Shown here piece after piece: positions 35,730 to 43,910 of a stretch of DNA of 64,000 nt. Position 1 is the first letter of the stretch. Each line of letters starts with the position of its first letter. The DNA is from Comamonadaceae bacterium (GTDB lineage: Bacteria > Pseudomonadota > Gammaproteobacteria > Burkholderiales > Burkholderiaceae_C). The stretch is taken from contig CANJNC010000009.1 of NCBI GenBank assembly GCA_947475685.1, positions 1-64,000 on the forward strand, written 5' to 3'. A program made the position numbers and the translations under genes. The notes below the pieces were generated by a model. That model was not told the DNA's origin. It worked only from the letters and a program-made list of their open reading frames with translations, and did no database searches.

Positions 35730-36374
35730 ATGAGTACTGTTCAGCATATTAATTTAAACGCAAACTCCTCAGATATTAAAAATTTGAGGATTGGTGACCT
35801 TGTCACCATCTCGGGTTCCATTCATGTAACGATAGGAATTCCTGTGCACAAACATTTAATTGAATGTATAAAAGAAAATGATTTAAGTATTTGCGAAGAA
35901 ATGAAGGGTGGGTGTTTTTTCCATTTAAGTACGTATGTTGAGGAAACATCCGCGGGCCATAAACCTCTTTATATCAATCCCAGTACAAGCACTCGGTATA
36001 ACGAATGGATGCCCGATATAATTGATGGATTTAATTTAAAAATGGTTGGTGGAAAGGGTGGTTTAGATCAAAGAAGTGTTGATCAATTAACTAAAAATGG
36101 CTGTGTCTACCTCTCATTTCTGGGAGGAGGGAGTCCTTTTTTATCCAAAGGGTTAAAGCGCGTGATTAATTCTCGTTGGAATAATTACATTTCTCAGTTT
36201 CGGTTGTTGACGCTTGAGGTTGATCATTTCGGCCCTGCAACAGTGGCTATCGACTCGACTGGAAATAGTATTTACGGAAACTTAATATCAAGCGCTGAGG
36301 GAAAACTTGATTCAATCATGAATGAATTAAATATTCAGAGAAATAAGTTCATTGATCAATTTAACTTGTCTTAG
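35730..36374 (+). CDS. Fe-S hydro-lyase beta subunit, copy 2
   Basis: 214 residues. Motifs YINPSTSTRYNEWMPDII, GGKGGLDQRSVDQL and CVYLSFLGGGSP correspond to copy 1. Its ATG begins 4 bases after the alpha stop. The Bug gene follows within 10 bases. The alpha-beta-Bug order in an AT-rich segment suggests the complex acts on the ligand of that receptor. Confidence 0.9.
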   Translation: MSTVQHINLNANSSDIKNLRIGDLVTISGSIHVTIGIPVHKHLIECIKENDLSICEEMKGGCFFHLSTYVEETSAGHKPLYINPSTSTRYNEWMPDIIDGFNLKMVGGKGGLDQRSVDQLTKNGCVYLSFLGGGSPFLSKGLKRVINSRWNNYISQFRLLTLEVDHFGPATVAIDSTGNSIYGNLISSAEGKLDSIMNELNIQRNKFIDQFNLS

Positions 36375-36383
36375 GAGATGAAT

Positions 36384-37382
36384 ATGTATATCGATAGAAA
36401 TAATTTATTAAAACCTTCATTGTTTATAAAATTTCTGGCCTTTTCATTCTTTATTATTTCGCACTTTAGTTTATTTGCTCAGCAAAATTGGCCAACAAAG
36501 CCAGTGAAAATCATCGTTCCTTTTCCAGCGGGTGGAAGTACCGACCTCGTTGCTCGATTTTTAGCTCAAGGCTTGTCTGAAAAATTTGGCCAACAGTTTG
36601 TTGTTGAAAATAAATCTGGTGCGGCAGGAAATTTAGGAACAGATTATGTTGCAAAGTCTAATGCGGATGGATATACGATTGGATTGGTAACCTCTGGGCC
36701 ACTGGTCAATAACAAATTCTTATATCCAAACATGCCATTTGATGCAGATAGAGATTTATCTCCTATCGCACTTGTATGTGAAATACCTTTGGTCATCACA
36801 AGCAATCCTAAATTTCCAGCTCGCAATTTAAAGCAATTTATTGATTTTTCCAAAGCAAAGCCGCAGGACTATTCTGTTGGTCATCCTGGGAACGGCACGA
36901 TAGGTCATTTGGCCTTGGAATATCTATCAATGGTCACGCAAAATAAAATCACCGCAATTGCCTATAGAGGGGATACGCCTGCAATGGCTGACTTATTAGG
37001 TGGAAGCATTCAAGCACTATCTGCTCCAATAACTGCATTTATTCCGAATATAACCGCTGGAAAAATCATAGGGTTGGCGGTCACTTCAAGTTCAAGATAT
37101 CCGGGTTTGCCCGACATTCCAACTGCAAAGGAGCAGGGTATTGATATCGTTGCAACCGTTTGGTTTGCTATAGTGGGCCCAGCTAATTTGCAAAGTTCTA
37201 TTGTTCAAAAATTAAATGCTGAAATCAATACTGTGTTGGCATCCAATGCCGGCAAATCTAAATTACAGCAGTTTGGTGCGGTTCCTTCAATTGGTTCACC
37301 TGAAAATTTAATTCAATTAATTAAAGAAGATGGTAAAAAGTGGAGAGCTGTGATTGAAGCTGCAAATATCAAAGCCGATTAA
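36384..37382 (+). CDS. Bug/TctC-family receptor
   Basis: 332 residues with a Sec signal (core FLAFSFFIISHFSLFA, cleavage before QQNW). The ligand loop VPFPAGGSTDLVAR is canonical, and NADGYTIGLVTSGP follows. AGGAG at 36373-36377 is directly next to an ATG at 36378 but six bases before the ATG at 36384, so I use the latter. It sits between the second hydro-lyase and a metal-hydrolase gene in one co-directional run. Confidence 0.92.
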   Translation: MYIDRNNLLKPSLFIKFLAFSFFIISHFSLFAQQNWPTKPVKIIVPFPAGGSTDLVARFLAQGLSEKFGQQFVVENKSGAAGNLGTDYVAKSNADGYTIGLVTSGPLVNNKFLYPNMPFDADRDLSPIALVCEIPLVITSNPKFPARNLKQFIDFSKAKPQDYSVGHPGNGTIGHLALEYLSMVTQNKITAIAYRGDTPAMADLLGGSIQALSAPITAFIPNITAGKIIGLAVTSSSRYPGLPDIPTAKEQGIDIVATVWFAIVGPANLQSSIVQKLNAEINTVLASNAGKSKLQQFGAVPSIGSPENLIQLIKEDGKKWRAVIEAANIKAD

Positions 37383-37395
37383 AAAGTAGGTAAAA

Positions 37396-38343
37396 ATGAC
37401 AAATCACGACAATACAAACCATGAGTTCTCAATGGAAAATCTAAGCCCCGAAGTCGAAAAAAGAATCAATTCACTGATAAAGGGCGCTATTGACATGCAT
37501 TGCCATAGCGGCCCTTCCGTCATGCCTAGGAGAATTGATCATATTCAGGCCTTGGAAGAAGCCTCTGAAGCTGGGTTAAGAGCTATTTTATTTAAAGATC
37601 ATTATTATTCTGCTACACCAATCACAGAACTTTTAAAGGATCGATATCAGCACCTCGGTGTGAAAATGTTTTCTGGTGTTCCCTTAAATGACTGTTGTGG
37701 CGGATTAAATCCATACGCCGTTGATCATGGTTTAAAACTTGGAGCTAGATTGATTTGGATGCCTACTTTCTCAGCTGCGAATCACATTCGTCATAATTAT
37801 CGTGGTCATTTATTGGCTACTAAATTTCCAATGATGCCTGCCTCAATGCTGACAGTTGTTGATGAGAAAGGAAAAATCAAAGATGAAGTTAAAGTCATAT
37901 TGGATCAAATTGCTGAGTTTGATGCAGTTTTGTCTGCTGGACATTTGCACATAAGTGAAATTTTCCCACTCTTTGAGGAAGCAGTGTCTAGAGGCGTTAA
38001 AAGAAGAGTCGTACAGCATCCAACCTATACTATAGATGCGACCCTAGCCGATATAACTGAATTGGCGCATAAAGGGTCATACATGGAGCATTCTCTTTGT
38101 ATGTTTATCGATGAATCGCGATTTAAAAAATGGACTCCTGCACAATTGAAAGAAGTCATCCTTGCGGGCACGGTAGATAAAACAATTTTAGGATCAGATT
38201 TGGGTCAAATCAAAAACCCAACTCCAGTTACTGGTTTTAAGGCGGTCATTCGCGATTGTATAGCTCAAGGTTTTACTGATGAGGACATAAGGAAGCTTGT
38301 TGGTGGTAATGCTGCAAATTTGCTCGGTATGGATAATGTCTAA
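37396..38343 (+). CDS. DUF6282-like metal-dependent hydrolase
   Basis: 315 residues of an amidohydrolase/PHP-like barrel. An HxH metal motif (AIDMHCHSGP) stands near residue 36, with further candidate ligands in FKDHYY, SAGHLH and VQHPTY, and an Asp in ILGSDLGQ near the end. The family is related to phosphotriesterase-like hydrolases but has no assigned reaction that I can name. It starts 13 bases after the Bug stop, and its stop overlaps the next start (TAATG). A lactone, amide or cyclic anhydride could be its substrate. Confidence 0.78.
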   Translation: MTNHDNTNHEFSMENLSPEVEKRINSLIKGAIDMHCHSGPSVMPRRIDHIQALEEASEAGLRAILFKDHYYSATPITELLKDRYQHLGVKMFSGVPLNDCCGGLNPYAVDHGLKLGARLIWMPTFSAANHIRHNYRGHLLATKFPMMPASMLTVVDEKGKIKDEVKVILDQIAEFDAVLSAGHLHISEIFPLFEEAVSRGVKRRVVQHPTYTIDATLADITELAHKGSYMEHSLCMFIDESRFKKWTPAQLKEVILAGTVDKTILGSDLGQIKNPTPVTGFKAVIRDCIAQGFTDEDIRKLVGGNAANLLGMDNV

Positions 38344-38960
38344 TGTCTTTTATCACCATTGAATCTTCTAAATTATCGACTCAAGAGGCTTATAAGTTAA
38401 TTTGTGGAGCTGTGGTTCCTAGGCCTGTTGCTTGGATTTCTACGGTCAATAAAAAAGGACTGGTCAATCTTGCTCCGTTTAGTTCTTTTAATTATGTTGC
38501 GCACAGCCCTCCAATGTTGGCTGTCAACATTGGTTCTAGAGGTGGTAGTTTGAAAGATACAGCCAGTAATATTGTTCAAACAAAGGAGTTTGTTGTCAAT
38601 GTTGCAACAGTTGATAATTTTGAAATAATGCATCAAACCAGTGCAGAATATCCATCCAATATCAGTGAGGCTGATGCCTTAGGTCTTGTATTGATACCAA
38701 GCAGCATCGTTGCTCCTCCTAGGATAAAATTATCACCCATCCATATGGAGTGCCGTTTGGAAAAGGTTATATCTTTAGGCAAAGGGCTTAATACTTTATA
38801 CATCGGGGAAGTTGTTGCTTTTCACCTCGATTCAGATATTTTTGATGGTGTATACATTGACAGCGTAAAGATGAAACCCATCGCTAGATTAGGTGGTCCA
38901 TTTTATGCTGAGCTAGGGAAAATTCACAAAATGGAAGTCTTACAACAACCGCCTGCATGA
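38343..38960 (+). CDS. Flavin reductase-domain protein
   Basis: 205 residues of the FMN-binding split-barrel flavin reductase family: VVPRPVAWISTVNKKGLVNLAPFSSFN near residue 24 and PPMLAVNIGSR near residue 55. These proteins reduce flavin with NAD(P)H for two-component monooxygenases or act as flavin oxidoreductases. Start overlaps the previous stop. No oxygenase partner is in this run; the group-D monooxygenase at 12907 lacks a neighbouring reductase and is one possible partner, but this is distant. Confidence 0.85.
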   Translation: MSFITIESSKLSTQEAYKLICGAVVPRPVAWISTVNKKGLVNLAPFSSFNYVAHSPPMLAVNIGSRGGSLKDTASNIVQTKEFVVNVATVDNFEIMHQTSAEYPSNISEADALGLVLIPSSIVAPPRIKLSPIHMECRLEKVISLGKGLNTLYIGEVVAFHLDSDIFDGVYIDSVKMKPIARLGGPFYAELGKIHKMEVLQQPPA

Positions 38961-38976
38961 TTGGAGTTTTATAAAA

Positions 38977-39687
38977 GTGATCAAACAAACTGAAATTGGA
39001 ACCTTTGTAAAAACTGCATCTCCTCAAGTTGTTGAAGTGCTTGGGACCACTGACCTGGGTTTTGTGGTTGTTGATGCAGAGCATGCTCCTTTTGACCGAG
39101 GAATGCTTGATTTAATGGTGATGGCTGGTCGTGCCAGTCAAATCCCTGTTTTTATTCGTATTGCTGAAATTAATGCATCTGTCATCCTGTCGTGTCTTGA
39201 CATTGGTGCGGCGGGTCTATTAATTCCTCATGTCGATAATGCTGAAATAGCTAAAGAGGTCGTTTCATTGGCTCATTATGTTGGCGGTAAAAGGGGCTTT
39301 TCGAGTTCTCCACGCTTTGCAGGGTATGGAAGTTTAGGAATGAAGGAGAGTTTGAAATTAGGTGAAAGTCCAAAAATAATTTGCCAAATTGAAAGCCAAG
39401 AGGCAATTGATAATGTTGAAGCCATTGCTTCAGTTTCTGGCGTCAGTGGTATTTTTGTTGGTAGAGCAGATTTGGCTCTTTCAATGGGGCTAGATAATCC
39501 GAGAGATGAGTCCGTTTTTTTGGCAACTTTAAAAAGTTTAAATGCTGCTTTGAAATTTAATAAAATGGCCGGTATACACGTCTCTGGCAAGGAGGAGTTG
39601 GATAAATTTAAGCTACTAGGTGCAAATTGGTTTGTTGTTTCATCTGACCAAACTTTACTTAGGCAGTCAATTGCTGGTTTTATTTGA
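38977..39687 (+). CDS. HpcH/HpaI-family aldolase
   Basis: 236 residues from a GTG with TTGGAG upstream. The class II HpcH/HpaI pattern is clear: VVDAEHAPFD near residue 31, RGFSSSPR near 109, and CQIESQEAIDNV with the metal-binding Glu near 138, followed by GIFVGRADLALSMG. Such enzymes cleave 4-hydroxy-2-oxoacids into pyruvate and an aldehyde or oxoacid. It could act last in a route in which hydro-lyase copy 2 makes a hydroxyacid. Confidence 0.88.
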   Translation: MIKQTEIGTFVKTASPQVVEVLGTTDLGFVVVDAEHAPFDRGMLDLMVMAGRASQIPVFIRIAEINASVILSCLDIGAAGLLIPHVDNAEIAKEVVSLAHYVGGKRGFSSSPRFAGYGSLGMKESLKLGESPKIICQIESQEAIDNVEAIASVSGVSGIFVGRADLALSMGLDNPRDESVFLATLKSLNAALKFNKMAGIHVSGKEELDKFKLLGANWFVVSSDQTLLRQSIAGFI

Positions 39688-39708
39688 TTTTCTTTTTGGG
39701 AGTTTTTA

Positions 39709-40584
39709 ATGTCGCTTAACCCCGCTCAATTGGCATACAGTTCGAAATTTTACGATTTACCCCTAATTGCTCTTAAAGGTGACACTGCTAAATCTTGGAT
39801 TTCACGCGGTGCAAACTTTGTTGTCACTGTCACGACTGTCAACTCTGGTGACGTACTTTGTAGAGATAATTCAGACGAATACGTATTGATCATTCCAGAC
39901 ACGATTGGTTTGAGTGCAAGCATTCAGGCGGGCGAATTTAATCAAGTTGCTGCACACGATAGTTTATCCATTATCCCTCCTGGTCAGAGTAGGATAGACT
40001 TTACCGGGTCTGGCTTGGTTGTTCGAGTTTTTAGCTCTGACGCCATTGATTTGATTAATTTGGCTGAAAATTCAAACCATTACATTGTTCCCAATCCAGA
40101 TATAGCTCCACTCATTGCATGGCCTGACCCTATTGATGGCTTTAAGATCAGGTATTACAAACTATCTGATTATTCAAAAGGGGATAGCAATATGCGTGTT
40201 TTTAGGACAGCTAAATTAATGATCAATCCATTGCTCAAAAGAGTTGTACCTAGGGATATCACTAAATTAAGTCCACATCAACACACGGATTTTGAGCAAG
40301 GATCCCTGGCTATCAGTGGGATTTATGTTCATCACATGCGTTATCCTTGGGGGCCAGACTTAAATTTTTGGCATGCTGATGAAGCAATTGAGGTTAAAAG
40401 TCCATCTCTTCAAATTATTCCACCCAAAGTCTTGCATACAAGTCGAAATGTTGGAGATGAGCATGGGTACTTAATTGATATTTTTGCTCCCCCAAGAGTT
40501 GACTTCACAGTAAAAAACATGGTTTGTAATGCAAGCGAATATCCACTTCCGCAAGAATTGGTTGACAATAAAATTCGACTTTGA
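39709..40584 (+). CDS. Cupin-like protein
   Basis: 291 residues. The C-terminal half carries a cupin-type metal site: SPHQHTDFEQG (two His and Glu), and a later His in PPKVLHTS, followed by a final strand YLIDIFAPPR. The N-terminal half looks like a second, degenerate barrel without the His pair. It might be a bicupin isomerase or dioxygenase. It ends the AT-rich co-directional run that began with the second hydro-lyase. Confidence 0.7.
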   Translation: MSLNPAQLAYSSKFYDLPLIALKGDTAKSWISRGANFVVTVTTVNSGDVLCRDNSDEYVLIIPDTIGLSASIQAGEFNQVAAHDSLSIIPPGQSRIDFTGSGLVVRVFSSDAIDLINLAENSNHYIVPNPDIAPLIAWPDPIDGFKIRYYKLSDYSKGDSNMRVFRTAKLMINPLLKRVVPRDITKLSPHQHTDFEQGSLAISGIYVHHMRYPWGPDLNFWHADEAIEVKSPSLQIIPPKVLHTSRNVGDEHGYLIDIFAPPRVDFTVKNMVCNASEYPLPQELVDNKIRL

Positions 40585-41099
40585 ATTAAATACAAAAATG
40601 AATTCGAATATCTATGGGGCTTGATTGTTAGACCGTTTTTGATCCCTTGCCCATGTAAAAAGTCTTCGCCACAAAAAGCCTAATTTGAACGTTGCGCCCC
40701 AAAGAAATTAAAATTTCATTCCGTCGATTTCAGCAAACCTTGGTTCCATTGGCGATCAATCCTTCCATCCTCTCGCAATGAGCTGCCCTGATCGTGCTAG
40801 ATCTGCTCAGTTAGCCGTCTTTTTTCAATTCTGTCATCAACTCCCGTCGTCTTTTTGACTTCTTTACTCTTCTTCTTTGGCCGTGGTTCACGGAGACTTC
40901 ATTGAGACTTTGTCTATTTAGATACGTTAATGATGTGAGGAGGGTATTTAAAAATAGGATTGTTGTAGGGTTTCTACTTACAAGTACTCTTTATTTCACA
41001 TGTTTTTAGGCTAATGTTTTAAAATCACAATATATTTGGAAAGCCTATATTAATGATATCTTGAGCAATAACTATAACTATAACTCTCAAGGAGATGAC
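40585..41099. other. Long AT-rich intergenic region
   Basis: About 500 bases with no supported gene. Translations in several frames show no family I recognise; stops are frequent. It ends in a threefold ATAACT repeat and a good ribosome site (AAGGAG) for the decayed carrier gene that follows. Confidence 0.45.
41068..41085. repeat. Tandem hexamer ATAACT x3
   Basis: Three perfect head-to-tail copies of ATAACT, ending 15 bases before the start codon of the decayed carrier gene, in its leader. Confidence 0.6.
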
Positions 41100-41768
41100 A
41101 TGACGACACGAGTTCATGGCGAAAGCAAAAAGAGGCATGATAAGGGGGGCCTCCTATCCTAGTTTCTCTGATAAGCTTGGACGCAAACTCACCTACATCG
41201 TCTTCTTCGTGTTGGATGCTGTTTTGTATGCCAGTATTGCAGCCAACGCGGGTGCCGGTGGCAAGTTGTTTTTTGTATCTGCCTTTTGAATCATTTCGAG
41301 CATGTATGCCGGTTTTTTTTCAACTGTCCCAACCTACTTGGCGGATATGTTTGGTTCGCAAATGGTGGGGGCAATTCATAGGCGACTTTTAACCACTTGG
41401 GCAACTGCGGGTTTTTTTTGGGGCCTGTCGTTGTGATCTTTATGCGCGATTTCCACCTGAGTTTGGTTTTACCATGAGAGCAGGTTTACAAGCAAACCAT
41501 GTATATCTTGGTAGGTATGTTGCTGGTGGGTTTGATGTGTAACTTGATGTTCGAGCCTGTTGATCAATAGTACTTAATGACGGCTGAAGAATTGGCCCAT
41601 GAGAAGAATCTGGCACACGAGCGCTCATCTTCAGAGGCGGGCTCATCTTTGGGTCAATTCGAAGCGCACAACCCGATTTGGGCCTGGCTGGCATGGTCAG
41701 TTGTTGGCATTTCGCTTGCACAGGGTGTTTACCGAACAGGCTTGAGCGTCGTTAAGTTCTTTGGGTAA
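41100..41768 (+). pseudogene. Decayed oxalate/formate-antiporter (OFA) MFS gene
   Basis: A ribosome site AAGGAG and ATG at 41100 open a short N-terminus (MTTRVHGESKK) followed after about 55 bases directly by the carrier's C-terminal half: SDKLGRKLTYIVFF, SSMYAGFFSTVPTYLADMFGS, LLTTWATAGFF, then GPVVVIFMRDF after a frameshift in a T run near 41418, VYKQTMYILVGMLL, and finally IWAWLAWSVVGISLAQGVY before TAA at 41766-41768. In-frame stops interrupt it near 41287, 41474 and 41569. Roughly the first 60-70 percent of the protein is deleted. OFA carriers exchange oxalate or formate, which fits the adjacent formate dehydrogenase operon. Confidence 0.85.
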
Positions 41769-41779
41769 TGCAATCAACG

Positions 41780-41826
41780 ACAGCCTTGAACAGTTGATCC
41801 TTCATCATACTAGAGGCTGTTTTTTT
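41780..41826 (+). terminator. Terminator candidate upstream of fdsG
   Basis: ACAGCCT (41780-41786) pairs with AGGCTGT (41814-41820), directly followed by T6 (41821-41826). The loop is long (27 bases), so efficiency is uncertain. It separates the decayed carrier gene from the fds operon. Confidence 0.5.
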
Positions 41827-41868
41827 CTTCTGACTTTAATGCCCCATTGTTGAGCAGGGGTGAGCAAA

Positions 41869-42345
41869 ATGAATAACACGACAGATCTTACAGATTCGGT
41901 TCTTGAGCTGATTAAATTGCACCAAAATACCAAGGGTGCTTTGTTGCCTTTGCTTCACGCTGTTCAGGAGAAAATAGGATTTATCCCTCCTCACTCAGTG
42001 GCGGACATTGCCAGCGGACTCAATTTATCTCGTGCAGAGGTGCATGGGGTCATTTCCTACTATCACTTCTTCAGAAGTGAGCCTGCAGGTCGACATGTGA
42101 TTCAGGTTTGCCGTGCCGAGTCTTGTCAGGCTTGTGGTGCGGAGGAGTTGATGGCGCTTGCTGAAAAGACACTGGGGATTAAAACGCATCACACCACATT
42201 AAATGGTGAAGTGACGCTTGAACCTGTTTATTGCCTTGGCCTGTGCGCTTCATCTCCTGCTGTGCAAGTGGATGATAAATTGCATGCTCGCGTTACTGTA
42301 GATAAGTTCAAATCTCTTTTGTCAAAAATAGGGGGTAGGCCATGA
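41869..42345 (+). CDS. fdsG: NAD-dependent formate dehydrogenase gamma subunit
   Basis: 158 residues, NuoE-like 2Fe-2S thioredoxin-fold subunit. Cluster ligands are in CRAESCQAC and YCLGLCASSPA. It passes electrons within the diaphorase part of the soluble molybdenum formate dehydrogenase. I use the ATG at 41869 with AGGGG upstream; a GTG at 41860 would lie in that site. It is first of five genes in the order G-B-A-C-D and overlaps fdsB by 4 bases. Confidence 0.92.
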   Translation: MNNTTDLTDSVLELIKLHQNTKGALLPLLHAVQEKIGFIPPHSVADIASGLNLSRAEVHGVISYYHFFRSEPAGRHVIQVCRAESCQACGAEELMALAEKTLGIKTHHTTLNGEVTLEPVYCLGLCASSPAVQVDDKLHARVTVDKFKSLLSKIGGRP

Positions 42346-43901
42346 GCGCCGTTAAAGTATTTGTGCCCCGCGATAGTGCAGCGCTTGCCTTGGGTGCTGA
42401 TGAGGTTGCGCAAGCGCTTACGCAAGAAGCTCTAACTCGCGCTATGACTGTTGAATTGGTCCGCAACGGATCAAGGGGACTGTTTTGGCTTGAACCTATG
42501 GTGGAGGTTCAAACGCCCCAGGGAAGAGTGGCTTATGGCCCTGTTCAAGCTGAAGACATCAAATCCCTCCTTGATGGCGGGATGCTAGAAGGTCAAAAGC
42601 ATGCCTTGTATCTCGGCTTAACAGATCAAATCCCCTATTTGGCCAAACAAGAACGTTTGACGTTTGCTCGTATGGGGGTGATCGATCCTCTGTCTTTGAC
42701 TGATTATGAAGCCCATGGGGGGTGGGCTGGTCTTTTGCGCGCTTTGAAGATGGACGAAGCTGGCATTGTTCAAGAAGTGAGCGACTCAGGTTTGCGTGGA
42801 CGCGGTGGTGCTGCATTTCCAGCGGGTATCAAATGGCGCACAGTGTTAAACGCGACAGGCCAACAAAAGTACATTGTCTGCAATGCGGATGAAGGGGATT
42901 CAGGTACCTTCTCAGACCGCATGACGATGGAGGGCGACCCCTTCATGTTAATCGAAGGCATGATTATCGCCGGTCTTGCTGTTGGCGCAACTCAAGGCTA
43001 CCTGTACATTCGCTCTGAGTATCCTCACGCCATTGAGGTGATGAACGAGGCGATCAAACGGGCTTTGAACGCTGGGTACTTAGGCCAAAACATATGCAAA
43101 AGTGCAAAGACTTTCTCGCTTGAAGTGAGAAAAGCCGCAGGATCCTATGTTTGTGGCGAAGAAACAGCGCTCCTAGAAAGCATTGAGGGCAAGCGCGGTG
43201 TTGTTCGTGCGAAACCTCCTTTGCCTGCAGTTGCGGGTTTGTTTGGACTGCCAACCGTCATCAACAACGTCATTACTCTCGCCTCCGTGCCATTGATCTT
43301 GGCCAAGGGCGCTTCCTTTTACCGAGATTTTGGTGTGGGCCGTTCTCAAGGCACGTTGCCCTTTCAGATTGCTGGCAATATCAAGCATGGTGGGTTGGTT
43401 GAAAAGGCATTTGGACTCACATTGCGTGAGCTTTTGTTTGATTTTGGGGGCGGTAGCCGAAGCGGTCGTCCTATCAAGGCGGTTCAAGTCGGTGGGCCGC
43501 TTGGTGCCTATGTGCCAGAGTCGCAGTGGGACTTGCCCCTTGACTACGAGGCATATGCCGCTGTTGGCGCTGTGGTGGGGCATGGTGGTATTGTTGTGCA
43601 CGATGAAACAGCCAACATGGCCAAGTTGGCGCGTTACGCCATGGAGTTCTGTGCAATTGAGAGCTGCGGAAAATGTACCCCTTGTCGCATTGGTTCTACC
43701 CGAGGTGTGGAAGTCATTGACCGAATCATCAATGACAACAACAGGGAGCAACAAGTCCATTTGCTGCGTGACCTGTGCAACACCATGCTCAGCGGCAGCC
43801 TTTGCGCAATGGGTGGCATGACGCCATATCCAGTTATATCTGCTTTGAATCACTATCCAAAAGACTTCGGCATCGAAGTTCATGAAACTGAAAAAGTTTA
43901 A
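42342..43901 (+). CDS. fdsB: NAD-dependent formate dehydrogenase beta subunit
   Basis: 519 residues. The N-terminal part is a fused thioredoxin-like domain, then the NuoF-type FMN/NAD site GRGGAAFPAGIKWR near residue 148 and NADEGDSGTFSDR. The 4Fe-4S motif is ESCGKCTPCRIGSTRG with a further Cys about 40 residues later. This subunit reduces NAD+. ATGA overlap with fdsG. Confidence 0.95.
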   Translation: MSAVKVFVPRDSAALALGADEVAQALTQEALTRAMTVELVRNGSRGLFWLEPMVEVQTPQGRVAYGPVQAEDIKSLLDGGMLEGQKHALYLGLTDQIPYLAKQERLTFARMGVIDPLSLTDYEAHGGWAGLLRALKMDEAGIVQEVSDSGLRGRGGAAFPAGIKWRTVLNATGQQKYIVCNADEGDSGTFSDRMTMEGDPFMLIEGMIIAGLAVGATQGYLYIRSEYPHAIEVMNEAIKRALNAGYLGQNICKSAKTFSLEVRKAAGSYVCGEETALLESIEGKRGVVRAKPPLPAVAGLFGLPTVINNVITLASVPLILAKGASFYRDFGVGRSQGTLPFQIAGNIKHGGLVEKAFGLTLRELLFDFGGGSRSGRPIKAVQVGGPLGAYVPESQWDLPLDYEAYAAVGAVVGHGGIVVHDETANMAKLARYAMEFCAIESCGKCTPCRIGSTRGVEVIDRIINDNNREQQVHLLRDLCNTMLSGSLCAMGGMTPYPVISALNHYPKDFGIEVHETEKV

Positions 43902-43910
43902 GGAGAAACC

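Noticed and set aside
40617-40870. Possible transposase or integrase remnant
   Set aside because: Six-frame reading by eye shows frequent stops and no transposase motif; no terminal inverted repeats found.
41177-41392. 71-codon open frame in the decayed carrier region
   Set aside because: It is an out-of-frame reading of the OFA carrier remnant; the homologous frame is different and broken.
43173-43883. Minus-strand open frame (236 codons) opposite fdsB
   Set aside because: The fdsB frame is conserved and complete; the antisense product has no family features.
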